A stretch of 35,445 nt of DNA from Acidobacteriaceae bacterium (GTDB lineage Bacteria > Acidobacteriota > Terriglobia > Terriglobales > Acidobacteriaceae), in contig PLTV01000097.1 in assembly GCA_003164635.1 (NCBI GenBank), positions 13,359-48,803 on the forward strand, in the 5' to 3' direction. Position numbers and translations under genes: made by a program. How positions within the stretch are numbered: the stretch's first letter is position 1; each line of letters opens with the position of its first letter. Positions 1-8,177 of the stretch are shown here, piece by piece. The notes under the pieces were generated by a model. It saw only the letters and a program-made list of their open reading frames with translations, was not told where the DNA came from and ran no database searches.

Positions 1-342
1 GAACATGGATCTATCGGATTGCGGTGAACTGTGCGTTGCAGGTGTTGCAGAAACGCAAGGCCGAGGGGGGAGTGCCGATCACCGAAGAGTATGACGAAGA
101 GCATTCGGGCCTTCAACTGTCTGACGGTGGCGCCGGCCCCGAAAGGCTGCTGCTTGACCGGGAAATTGAACACAGAAGGCACGCGGCAATGGAAAAGATG
201 ACGGAAGATGAGCGGCTCGCAACTGATTCATGTGGCGGACACAAATTCGAATCTGACGGTTCGCAAAGAGGCATTCTTCTGGCTCGGTCAATCCCAGGAT
301 CCCCGCGCCTTAACGTATCTCGAACAGGTACTGAAGAAATAA
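1..342 (+). pseudogene. Fused remnant: ECF sigma factor front part joined to HEAT-repeat protein tail
   Basis: The reading frame entering at base 3 encodes TWIYRIAVNCALQVLQKRK followed by an acidic linker and a PERLLLDREI..AMEKMTEDER stretch. This matches region 2 and the start of the linker/region 4 of an RpoE-like ECF sigma factor. Where region 4 (the -35 binding helix-turn-helix) should follow, the match stops at about base 210. From ATG 208, in a different frame, the DNA encodes a tail containing TVRKEAFFWLGQSQDPRAL and ending LEQVLKK at TAA 340-342, typical of the last HEAT-like repeat of acidobacterial HEAT proteins often found beside ECF sigma genes. The sigma frame itself runs on as nonsense to 386. 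I read this as an internal deletion that fused two neighbouring genes out of frame. The gene start lies outside the window. A sequencing frameshift alone would not explain the missing region 4. Confidence 0.6.
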
Positions 343-373
343 GGAGCCAGCCCCTGGATTTAGAGTTCTCGCA

Positions 374-1891
374 TCACCAGCTATAAACATCCAGGGTGCG
401 GATCGCAGCAGATCGCCCCTCGAACGAGAGATCTGCAGTCCCATTGGGCAAGATGAGTCCAACCGTGCCGGTTTCCGATCCGGCTGTCGGTGGAAGAGCA
501 ACGGCCGTCGAAAGACCTGACGTGTTCTTCATCCGTAATGTGGCAACAATCCCAGAAGTGTTTGCGTAGTGAAGTCGCGCAAAGGTTGGACCATGCAATG
601 CCTGAATCCCGGTTATGTTGTTTTGACTCGCCGTGTACTCTGCCGGCGGCTTATCTTCGCCATCGACGACCATGAGCTCAAGATCATGCGCGGGAACAGA
701 GACTGTGCTGTTTACTAATGCGATGTCTCGTCTGTTCCAGACGTCGCGCAACGATTTCGGAGCGCTAATCAGCCCAAGCTTCTCCCAATCGACTTTGACT
801 TGCGTGGCAACGCCGGTGCGATTCAATATCGCGACCGCGCGCCGTCCAGCGATCGTCATGGGCTTTACCCAGATCTGGATCCCAGGAGAGGGTTCGTCGA
901 CTTTGATCGGTTGCAATCCATATGGGTCGTTATGAATCGCGAGTGCTTCTTCATTGGTCAATAGCGATAACGCAGTTGGCGAAAGCCGAGTCAAGTCGGA
1001 GCCAACCATGAGCGGCGCGCTCGAAATAACCCACAGCCCCATATGGGTACGATCGAGAGCATCGGTCATGCCGCGCATGCCCATCACCATCATGTCCAGG
1101 TCGTTGAAGTAGCCGGTATGCTGTGCTTCGGGATGCCATCCGGCGTCGAACGACTCGAGAACGTTTTTCGAAGTGATGACACGTTTCTCGTGTTCGGCAT
1201 CATGCAGAGTCTCTACAACAGGCGGAATGATGTCCCCGCCGGTGCGCCAAATGGTGCTCTCTATTTCTCCCACACCGGGAGCCCAGAACCAGGGATTCTG
1301 GCTACCCCACTCACAGATTGAAAAATATAACTTCCGTCCGGTCGTCTTTTCCGCCTTCTGAATAGCGCGGGCAACCTGCGCGTATTGCACTGCACCGGAC
1401 AACTTCTCCTTGGCGCCGCCGCACCAGTCAACCTTTACGTAGTCGAAGCCCCACTTGGAAAACTGCAGGAAGTCCTGGTCAAAATGACCCTCGCTGCCCG
1501 AATTCAGGTACTTGGGGCCGGAGTCAGGGTACATGCTGCACCCGTCTTTGCCGGCATCGGTGTAGATTCCAGCCTTGAGGCCAAGGCTGTGAATATAGGC
1601 GGCAATATTGGCCATGTCGCCGTCTTTCTGACCCGATTGAAGCGCAGGCCACTGTTTGGCATTGACCACGATGTTGCCGGCAGTATCGCGCTCTCCCAGC
1701 CACCAGCCTTCATCAATGACGACATACTCGTAGCCGGCTTCCTTCATCCCGTTCGCCGCCAGCGTTCTTGCCTGCTGCTGAATAATCTGAGAATTCACGA
1801 TGTTTGCGAAACTATTCCAGGAATTCCACCCCATTGGCGCAGAGGCGAAACACGCGGTTGCAGATACGAGAAATAGCCATGAGGAACGCAT
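374..1891 (-). CDS. Secreted alpha-galactosidase, glycoside hydrolase family 27
   Basis: A 505-aa enzyme predicted to remove terminal alpha-1,6-linked galactose from oligosaccharides or galactomannan side chains by a retaining mechanism. A signal peptide of about 17 residues precedes the GH27 opening motif APMGWNSWNSF (residues 18-28). The nucleophile region is YVKVDWCGG with Asp155, and the acid/base region is WRTGGDI with Asp220. FNDLDMMVMGM near residue 265 is the family's conserved NDPDM-type segment. After the (beta/alpha)8 barrel comes a beta-rich C-terminal domain. Length fits bacterial GH27 enzymes. The gene stands alone: it ends 31 bases from the sigma/HEAT remnant on the other strand and diverges from the metal efflux operon, so no operon partner or transporter is evident. 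Family assignment is firm; the natural substrate is inferred. Confidence 0.92.
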   Translation of the reverse strand: MRSSWLFLVSATACFASAPMGWNSWNSFANIVNSQIIQQQARTLAANGMKEAGYEYVVIDEGWWLGERDTAGNIVVNAKQWPALQSGQKDGDMANIAAYIHSLGLKAGIYTDAGKDGCSMYPDSGPKYLNSGSEGHFDQDFLQFSKWGFDYVKVDWCGGAKEKLSGAVQYAQVARAIQKAEKTTGRKLYFSICEWGSQNPWFWAPGVGEIESTIWRTGGDIIPPVVETLHDAEHEKRVITSKNVLESFDAGWHPEAQHTGYFNDLDMMVMGMRGMTDALDRTHMGLWVISSAPLMVGSDLTRLSPTALSLLTNEEALAIHNDPYGLQPIKVDEPSPGIQIWVKPMTIAGRRAVAILNRTGVATQVKVDWEKLGLISAPKSLRDVWNRRDIALVNSTVSVPAHDLELMVVDGEDKPPAEYTASQNNITGIQALHGPTFARLHYANTSGIVATLRMKNTSGLSTAVALPPTAGSETGTVGLILPNGTADLSFEGRSAAIRTLDVYSW

Positions 1892-2161
1892 CAGAACAAC
1901 ATATCAGGCTTGATTGCCGACGGACCCCTTCATGCTGAGGGGGAGTTATCGGCACAATGCATTCATATTTCGAGACCATCTGATAGGTTTTCCGAGAGGG
2001 TATTTATGCCGGCGCATGTTTTGGTACATGCTCTTCGTGGCGATCGGACACGCACTTTCACCTCTATCCGATGTGCATATTGCGAAAGATGGGTGTATCG
2101 TTGCGTTTATCCGAAGAATGGCATCGCCTCTGTTGGGAAATGACGAGGCGGAGGCTTGTCG
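1892..2161. other. Divergent intergenic region with a hairpin
   Basis: About 270 bases separate the alpha-galactosidase start from the efflux operon and must hold both promoters. An imperfect inverted repeat at 1915-1954 pairs TGCCGA with TCGGCA and CCCC with GGGG around an 11-base loop; on the minus strand it lies just upstream of the alpha-galactosidase start, so it could be an operator or a leader hairpin. A smaller GCATG/CATGC repeat is near 2015-2032. I could not place convincing -35/-10 pairs. Short open frames here lack family features and ribosome binding sites. Confidence 0.35.
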
Positions 2162-2446
2162 ATGGGTTCACCCGCAATGCATGACCCCACGCGAATCTGG
2201 CGTGTCGCCGTTTCCATCCTGTTGATCGTGCTGGTATTGGCGACCGCGATGGGAATCGTGTGGCACCACCATGATCAGTGCATGGCGGGCAACTGCACGC
2301 TGTGTCACATGGTGATCGCGTCGCCGGCGGCGGCTATCGAGGCCAACGAATCTGTGCCGGCCACCGCAGAATGCACGGGCCCGGAGATTCACTTTATATC
2401 GCAATGCAGGGTGAACGAGAAACCACCCCGCGCCCCTCCTGTATAG
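2162..2446 (+). CDS. Small His/Cys-rich membrane protein at head of metal efflux operon
   Basis: A 94-aa protein with one hydrophobic segment (about residues 13-34, a membrane anchor or uncleaved signal). It is followed at once by HHHD (35-38), then Cys40, Cys45, Cys48 and His49 (CTLCH), with further Cys71 and Cys82. The cluster would face the periplasm and could bind soft or transition-metal ions. I chose ATG 2162 because GGAGG at 2150-2154 sits seven bases upstream; an in-frame TTG at 2156 is the alternative. The CzcC-like gene starts 71 bases downstream on the same strand. I recall short His/Cys proteins of this style before RND metal pumps in other bacteria, but I cannot name the family. 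A role as metal sensor or periplasmic metal carrier is inference. Confidence 0.6.
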   Translation: MGSPAMHDPTRIWRVAVSILLIVLVLATAMGIVWHHHDQCMAGNCTLCHMVIASPAAAIEANESVPATAECTGPEIHFISQCRVNEKPPRAPPV

Positions 2447-2517
2447 CCAATTCCCTTCCTTCGTGCCTCTCAGGCACTTTCATTGGCTATTTCGTCTGTT
2501 CAGGAGTTGGAGCGCCT

Positions 2518-3852
2518 ATGCGTTCGACAACTTTACGATTTTTTATCTTTGCGCCTTTGTGCTTGATCGCGGGTTCATTGACTGCGCAGAATCCGCCTGC
2601 TCAGTCTTCGGCGCAGGGTAACCAGGCGCCGGCTGCGAACCAGTTGGCGCAGAAGCCCGGAGCGCAGTTGATCGCCCTGGATCAGGCGATCCAGCTGGCG
2701 ATAGAGCACAATCACAATCTACTGGCCGCGCGGACTACGATCCAGGAAAACGAGGCGGAAGAGATCACTGCCAACCTGCGGCCTGATCCGGTGCTGTTGG
2801 GCGATACGCAGTTTCTGCCGATCTTCCAGCCCAGCAGTTTCACCGCGGATTACCTGGACAATACGGCGCAGTTTGACCTGGGCGTGAGCTACCTGTTCGA
2901 GCGCGGGAAGAAGCGGCAGAACCGGCTGCAGGCAGCGAAGGACCAGACCGCAGTGACGCGATGGCAGGTTGGGGACAACGAGCGGACGCTCAAGTTCAGC
3001 GTAGCGACAGATTTCATCAATGTGGAACTGGCCGAGTCGACCCTCGAGCTTGCCAACCAGGACCTGAAGAGCTTTCAGAACTCGGTGGACATTACCGAGG
3101 AGCGCTACAAAGCGGGAGCTATTGGTCTGGACGATCTGCTGAAGATGAAGCTGCAATTGCTGCAGTTCCAAACCGATGTGACGCAGGCGAAGCTGGCGCG
3201 GTTGCAGGGACTGTCGGATCTGCGCCAGTTACTGGGGTACGAGCAGGTGAGCGCGGACTACGATGTGGCCGGAAGCTTCGACTACCAGCCATTGAAGGGT
3301 GGACTCGAAGATATGCAGGCGGCAGCGCTGCACAACCGGCCGGACCTACAGGCGGCGCAGCAGGGAGTGGCAGCGGCCCATAGCGCATTCAATCTGCAAA
3401 AGGCCATTGGAAAGCGGGACGTGACTGGGCAGATCAACTATACGCATCTCGGATATTTGAACGAGATTTCGCTTTTTGGATCGATGCAGTTGCCGATCTT
3501 CGACCGCAATCAAGGAGAAATCAAGAGGGCCGGATTCGCAATTACGCAGGCGCAGGAACAGCAACTCTACGCAAACGGGCAGGTACTGACGGATGTAAGG
3601 GACGCCTACGAAGGGTGGCGGGCGAATGACGAGGTGGTGGGGCTGTACCGCTCAGGCTATCTCGACGAGGCGCAGCAATCGCTGGACATTACGGATTACG
3701 CGTACAAACACGGGGCGGCCAGCCTACTGGACTTTCTGGATGCGGAACGAACTTTCCGCGCAACGCAACTAGCTTACCGGCAGACGCTGGCGTCGTACCT
3801 GCAGGCGCTGGAACAACTTCGCGAAGCGGTCGGGACCAGGAGCTTACCATGA
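2518..3852 (+). CDS. czcC: TolC-family outer-membrane channel of metal RND efflux system (CzcC-like)
   Basis: A 444-aa outer-membrane efflux protein that would form the exit duct of a tripartite pump with the two following genes. The signal peptide (RSTTLRFFIFAPLCLIAGSLTAQ, cut near residue 24) is followed by a low-complexity Gln/Ala-rich linker. Two repeats of the outer-membrane efflux domain follow, rich in long helices (for example ERYKAGAIGLDDLLKMKLQL and the matching YKHGAASLLDFLDAERTF near the end). The open frame extends upstream to 2278, but ATG 2518 gives a proper signal peptide and has GGAG at 2503-2506 and 2509-2512. The stop overlaps the next start as ATGA, which indicates translational coupling to the adaptor gene. 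Symbol is by family and operon order. Confidence 0.85.
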   Translation: MRSTTLRFFIFAPLCLIAGSLTAQNPPAQSSAQGNQAPAANQLAQKPGAQLIALDQAIQLAIEHNHNLLAARTTIQENEAEEITANLRPDPVLLGDTQFLPIFQPSSFTADYLDNTAQFDLGVSYLFERGKKRQNRLQAAKDQTAVTRWQVGDNERTLKFSVATDFINVELAESTLELANQDLKSFQNSVDITEERYKAGAIGLDDLLKMKLQLLQFQTDVTQAKLARLQGLSDLRQLLGYEQVSADYDVAGSFDYQPLKGGLEDMQAAALHNRPDLQAAQQGVAAAHSAFNLQKAIGKRDVTGQINYTHLGYLNEISLFGSMQLPIFDRNQGEIKRAGFAITQAQEQQLYANGQVLTDVRDAYEGWRANDEVVGLYRSGYLDEAQQSLDITDYAYKHGAASLLDFLDAERTFRATQLAYRQTLASYLQALEQLREAVGTRSLP

Positions 3853-5030
3853 GACACGCACAGAAGATGGACAGGGCCCGCCGGATGGGGAGTGTGTGGC
3901 CGATATTACTTGTGCTTCCGGTTTTGGCCGGCTGCCATTCGAACGATAGTGCGAACGGAATGACGTCGTTTTCGTCGAAAGCCTCGCCCTCGGCGACGCC
4001 GCAATTGTTCACAATTCCCGCAGACCAGATGAGCCACGTACAACTGGTAACGATGACGCCTGGCACGATGGCGAACACGCTGCGTTTGACTGGTGCAGTA
4101 GCCTACAACGCATTCAAAACAACGCCGGTGTTTACACAGGTTGGCGGGCCGGTAAGCCGGATCATGGTGCTCCCGGGCGATCATGTGCAAATGAATCAGC
4201 CGATGCTTGAAGTGAGTAGCCCGGACTACGCGCAGTTGCTCGATGGCTATCTGAAGGCCGCCGACTCTTTTCGGCTGGCGGACAAGTATTACGTACGCGC
4301 GCAGGGTCTGTATGAGCACCACGCCATTGCACAACAGGATCTGGAGCAGGCGGAGAGCAATCGCACACAAGCGCAGGATGACTTGAATGCGGCCGAGCAG
4401 GGCATGCGCATCCTGGGAATCAAGAATCCCGACGAACTGGCGAAGGCACCATCGTCGGCGCAGATTCCTGTACTGGCGCCGATCGCCGGCGAGGTGGTGG
4501 AGCGATTGGTATCGCCAGGGCAGGTGCTGCAGGCGGGGCAGACGCAGGCATTCACCATCTCGGACTTGCGCACGGTGTGGGTTCTGGCAAATGTGTACCA
4601 GGCAGATCTGAAGTATGTGAAGAGCGGCGAAGACGTGGTGGTGCAGACGGACGCGTTCCCTGACAGCTTCCACGGCAAGATTTCGTATGTGTCTCCGGCA
4701 CTCGATCCGAACACGCGCACGCTGCAGGCACGCATCGTGGTGGACAATCCAGGGGAGAAGTTGAAGCGCGATATGTTTTGCACGGTTCTGGTGACAGCCG
4801 GCTTGCTGAAGAATGCGCTGGCTGTGCCGAATTCAGCAGTGTTGCGCGACGACAACAACCAGCCCTTTGTGTATGCGGCGACGGGAGAAAACCAGTTTGG
4901 GCGACGCGATGTGGAACTTGGCGCTGTCGAGGGAAATCAGACGCAAATTGCAAAGGGCGTATCGCCGGGCGACAAGATTGTAGGCAACGGGAGCCTGTTC
5001 CTGCAGTTCGCCAACTCGCTGCAGCACTGA
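3849..5030 (+). CDS. czcB: RND efflux periplasmic adaptor lipoprotein (CzcB-like)
   Basis: A 393-aa membrane-fusion protein that bridges the inner-membrane pump and the outer-membrane channel. The N-terminus has a signal ending in the lipobox VLAGC (Cys29), so it is probably a lipoprotein. Barrel-sandwich halves are recognisable as GGPVSRIMVLPGDHV and LAPIAGEVVERLVSPGQVL, with a coiled-coil hairpin between them containing YVRAQGLYEHHAIAQQDLEQ. The beta-barrel segment includes DLRTVWVLANVYQADL, and a membrane-proximal domain follows. No His-rich N-terminal metal-binding extension is present. ATG 3849 overlaps the stop of the upstream channel gene by four bases. CzcB rather than CusB is inferred from the partner pump. 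Confidence 0.85.
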   Translation: MRHAQKMDRARRMGSVWPILLVLPVLAGCHSNDSANGMTSFSSKASPSATPQLFTIPADQMSHVQLVTMTPGTMANTLRLTGAVAYNAFKTTPVFTQVGGPVSRIMVLPGDHVQMNQPMLEVSSPDYAQLLDGYLKAADSFRLADKYYVRAQGLYEHHAIAQQDLEQAESNRTQAQDDLNAAEQGMRILGIKNPDELAKAPSSAQIPVLAPIAGEVVERLVSPGQVLQAGQTQAFTISDLRTVWVLANVYQADLKYVKSGEDVVVQTDAFPDSFHGKISYVSPALDPNTRTLQARIVVDNPGEKLKRDMFCTVLVTAGLLKNALAVPNSAVLRDDNNQPFVYAATGENQFGRRDVELGAVEGNQTQIAKGVSPGDKIVGNGSLFLQFANSLQH

Positions 5031-5044
5031 GAGGACAGGCCGAA

Positions 5045-8000
5045 ATGATTCATCGCATCATTCAATTTGCGCTTCGGCAAAAGCCGATCGTCCTGTTCCT
5101 GGTGGCGTTCATGACTGTGGGCGGCGCCATAGCCTTCCACAACATGCCGGTAGACGCGTACCCGGATCTGTCGCCGCCAATGGTTGAAGTGATCACGCAA
5201 TGGCCCGGCCACGCGGCGGAAGAGGTAGAGCGGCTGGTGACTGTTCCCACGGAAGTGGAGATGAACGGTGTGCCCAAGTTGACGGTCATGCGTTCGATTT
5301 CGCTCTACGGGCTTTCGGACGTGATCATGACCTTCGACGAAGGCACCGACGACTACTTTGCGCGGGAAGTCGTATTTCAGCGCCTAAGCGAAGTGACGTA
5401 TCCGCAGAGCGTAACCCCCACGCTGGCTCCGCTGGCGAGCCCGTCGGGACTCGTGTACCGGTACGTGATTGAAAGCCCGGACCGTACGCCTCAGGAACTG
5501 AAGACGATTGAGGACTGGGTGCTGGAGAGGCAGTACAAGCAGGTGCCCGGTGTGGCCGACGACTCCGGCTTTGGCGGCACGGTGATGCAGTACCAGGTGC
5601 TGCTCGATCCGACGAAGCTATACGGATATCACGTGACTGTGCCGACGGTCATTCAGCAGCTTTCGGTGAACAACTCGAATGCCGGCGGCGGATTCTACGA
5701 GCAGGGACAGCAGTTCGACTACGTAACCGGCGTGGGACTGGTGCGCGACACGTCGGATATCGCCAATATCGTGGTGGGCTCGCAGAATGGCGTCCCTACG
5801 CGCGTTGGGGACATCGGGCAGGTGGAGATCGGGAACGCGCCGCGGCTGGGAGAGTTCGGTTTTAACAAAACGGATGACGCGGTGGAAGGCGTCATCATGA
5901 TGCGGCGCGGTGAGCAGACACAGAATGTGCTCAAGGGCGTGGAAGCCAAGACGCAGGAGCTGAACGAACACATTCTGCCGCCGGACGTGAAGGTGCGCCC
6001 GTACTACGACCGCAGCGACCTGGTGCAACTGACCATCGACACGGTGGAACATAACCTGCTGACCGGCATGCTGCTGGTGCTTGTTGTGCTGATGGCGTTC
6101 CTGGTGAGCTTTCGCGCGGCGGTGATTGTGGCGCTGACCATCCCGCTGTCGCTGCTGTTCGCATTTATCTTTGTACACGCGGAGGGGATCCCAGCCAACC
6201 TGCTCTCGATTGGAGCGATCGACTTCGGCATTCTGATCGATGGCACGCTGGTGATGGTTGAAAACATCTTCCGCGAACTGGGTGCGCGCGAGGGTCAGGA
6301 ATACGACCTCGAAGAGGTAATCAAGAACGCCGCGAAAGATGTGGACCGGCCTATTTTTTATTCGGTCGCCGTGATCATCGCCGGCTATTTGCCCATTTAC
6401 GCGCTCACGGGCCCGTCGGGCAAGCTGTTCAAACCGATGGCCGACACGGTGGGATTTGCGCTGGTTGGGGCGCTGATCTTGACGTTGACGCTTGTGCCGT
6501 TGCTATGCGCCCTGTGGTTCAAAAAGGGCGTACACGAAAAGGAGAACAAGCCATTCAAGTGGATCGTGAAAAAATATGCGGTCTGGCTGGACTGGTGCCT
6601 GGAGCGGCCGCGAACGACGCTGGTTCTAGCTTTGGTTATTTTTGCGGCCGCGCTGCTGCTGATTCCCTTTATAGGTGGGGAGTTCATGCCGCACCTGGAT
6701 GAGGGCGCGATGTGGATTCGCGCCACGATGCCCTATACGGTTTCATTCGAGACGGCGAGCAAGTTTTCGCCGCAGGTGCGAGACATTCTGATGAAGTACC
6801 CGATGGTAACGGACGTGGGCTCGGAACTGGGGCGGCCCGATGACGGCACCGATCCGACAGGCTTCTTCAACGATGAGTTCTATGTTGGGCTGAAGCCCTA
6901 TAACGATGTGGCGTGGAAGACGGGATCGCTTCACAACAAAGCGGAGTTGCAAGCTAACATTGAGCGCCAGCTGGATGCGTTTCCGGGCGTGATCTTCAAC
7001 TTTACGCAGCCGGCGGAAGACGCTGTGGACGAAGCGTTGACGGGACTCAAAAGCGCGCTGGCGGTAAAGGTATACGGGCCCGACCTTAATGTTTTGCAAA
7101 ACACGGCGCTGGAGATCAAGCGGCGTCTGAGCGGGGTGCCGGGCTTCACTGAGTTGACCGTAGTGCGCGAATTGGGGCAGCCGACTCTGTCGATCAACGT
7201 GGATCGCGGCAAGATCGCGCGTTACGGCATCAACGTGGCCGACGTGGAGGCGATTGTACAGGCGGCAGTGGGCGGGCAGGCGGCCACGCAGGTTGTGCAG
7301 GGAGAAAAGCTCTTCGACCTGGTGGTGCGGATGAAGCCGGAGTTTCGCGAAAGCCCGCAGGAGATTGGCAACCTGCTGGTGGGAACACCCGCAGGCCAGC
7401 AGATTCCGCTGAGTGCACTTGCCGATATTCGCGAATCGAGCGGGGCATCGTTCATTTACCGCGAAGACAATTCGCGTTACATCGGTGTGCAGTACAGTGT
7501 GGAAGGCCGTGACCTGGAGAGCGCGGTGAGCGCAGGCCAGAAGGCAATTGCGGATGTTCAGAAGACGCTGCCTTCGGGATACCGTTTGACATGGGGCGGC
7601 GAGTACGACGAGTTGGTGGGCGCGGAACACCAGTTGGCAATTATCGGTCCGTTGGCGCTGCTGATTATCTCGATGATTCTTTTCGCGCTCTACGATAACT
7701 TCAAGTTTCCGATCATCGTTCTTTTGGGTGTATTGCTAACCGATCCGGTCGGCGCATTGCTGGCGCTGAAGTTGACGCACACTCCATTCAGCGCGTCGTC
7801 GGCTCTGGGCATGCTGGCGTTGATTGGCGTTTCGGTGGAGACAGCCGTGATTCTCGTCTCTTACATCAACAAGCTGCGCATCGAACAGAAGATGGGCATC
7901 CGGGCAGCCACGCGAGAGGCTTCGCTGCTGCGCCTGCGACCCATTATGATGACGGCGCTTGTGGCGTGCCTGGGACTGCTGCCGGCGGCCCTGTCTACGG

Positions 8001-8137
8001 GCATCGGTTCCGATACGCAGAAGCCGTTTGCGATAGTGATTGTGGCAGGGTTGGTGTCGCGGTTACTTCTTGGTTTTTTTGTAAACCCGGTGCTCTACCA
8101 GCTAGTGGCGCGGGAGGGCGATGTGTTGAAGGTTTAA
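5045..8137 (+). CDS. czcA: Heavy-metal RND efflux pump (CzcA-like)
   Basis: A 1030-aa inner-membrane proton/metal antiporter of the HME-RND family. Topology is typical: TM1 near residues 12-32, a large periplasmic loop, TM2-TM6, a second periplasmic loop, then TM7-TM12 ending near residue 1020. The TM4 motif GAIDFGILIDGTLVMVEN carries Asp393, Asp399 and Glu406, spaced exactly as the Asp402/Asp408/Glu415 set of Cupriavidus CzcA; the monovalent pumps CusA/SilA differ here. This favours divalent Co/Zn/Cd (or Ni) export. The open frame extends back to 4778 inside czcB, but ATG 5045 with GAGG at 5031-5034 starts right at the conserved N-terminal MIHRIIQFALRQ. It is the last gene of the operon and runs convergent with the first propeller gene. 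Confidence 0.9.
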   Translation: MIHRIIQFALRQKPIVLFLVAFMTVGGAIAFHNMPVDAYPDLSPPMVEVITQWPGHAAEEVERLVTVPTEVEMNGVPKLTVMRSISLYGLSDVIMTFDEGTDDYFAREVVFQRLSEVTYPQSVTPTLAPLASPSGLVYRYVIESPDRTPQELKTIEDWVLERQYKQVPGVADDSGFGGTVMQYQVLLDPTKLYGYHVTVPTVIQQLSVNNSNAGGGFYEQGQQFDYVTGVGLVRDTSDIANIVVGSQNGVPTRVGDIGQVEIGNAPRLGEFGFNKTDDAVEGVIMMRRGEQTQNVLKGVEAKTQELNEHILPPDVKVRPYYDRSDLVQLTIDTVEHNLLTGMLLVLVVLMAFLVSFRAAVIVALTIPLSLLFAFIFVHAEGIPANLLSIGAIDFGILIDGTLVMVENIFRELGAREGQEYDLEEVIKNAAKDVDRPIFYSVAVIIAGYLPIYALTGPSGKLFKPMADTVGFALVGALILTLTLVPLLCALWFKKGVHEKENKPFKWIVKKYAVWLDWCLERPRTTLVLALVIFAAALLLIPFIGGEFMPHLDEGAMWIRATMPYTVSFETASKFSPQVRDILMKYPMVTDVGSELGRPDDGTDPTGFFNDEFYVGLKPYNDVAWKTGSLHNKAELQANIERQLDAFPGVIFNFTQPAEDAVDEALTGLKSALAVKVYGPDLNVLQNTALEIKRRLSGVPGFTELTVVRELGQPTLSINVDRGKIARYGINVADVEAIVQAAVGGQAATQVVQGEKLFDLVVRMKPEFRESPQEIGNLLVGTPAGQQIPLSALADIRESSGASFIYREDNSRYIGVQYSVEGRDLESAVSAGQKAIADVQKTLPSGYRLTWGGEYDELVGAEHQLAIIGPLALLIISMILFALYDNFKFPIIVLLGVLLTDPVGALLALKLTHTPFSASSALGMLALIGVSVETAVILVSYINKLRIEQKMGIRAATREASLLRLRPIMMTALVACLGLLPAALSTGIGSDTQKPFAIVIVAGLVSRLLLGFFVNPVLYQLVAREGDVLKV

Positions 8138-8177
8138 TGCGGGATGCGGAGTCTTCGATGCACCGGGAGTTCAATGA

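Noticed and set aside
1910-2225. Two overlapping frames of 77 and 103 aa before the efflux operon
   Set aside because: They overlap each other and the efflux operon leader, lack ribosome binding sites and show no motif; more likely noncoding.
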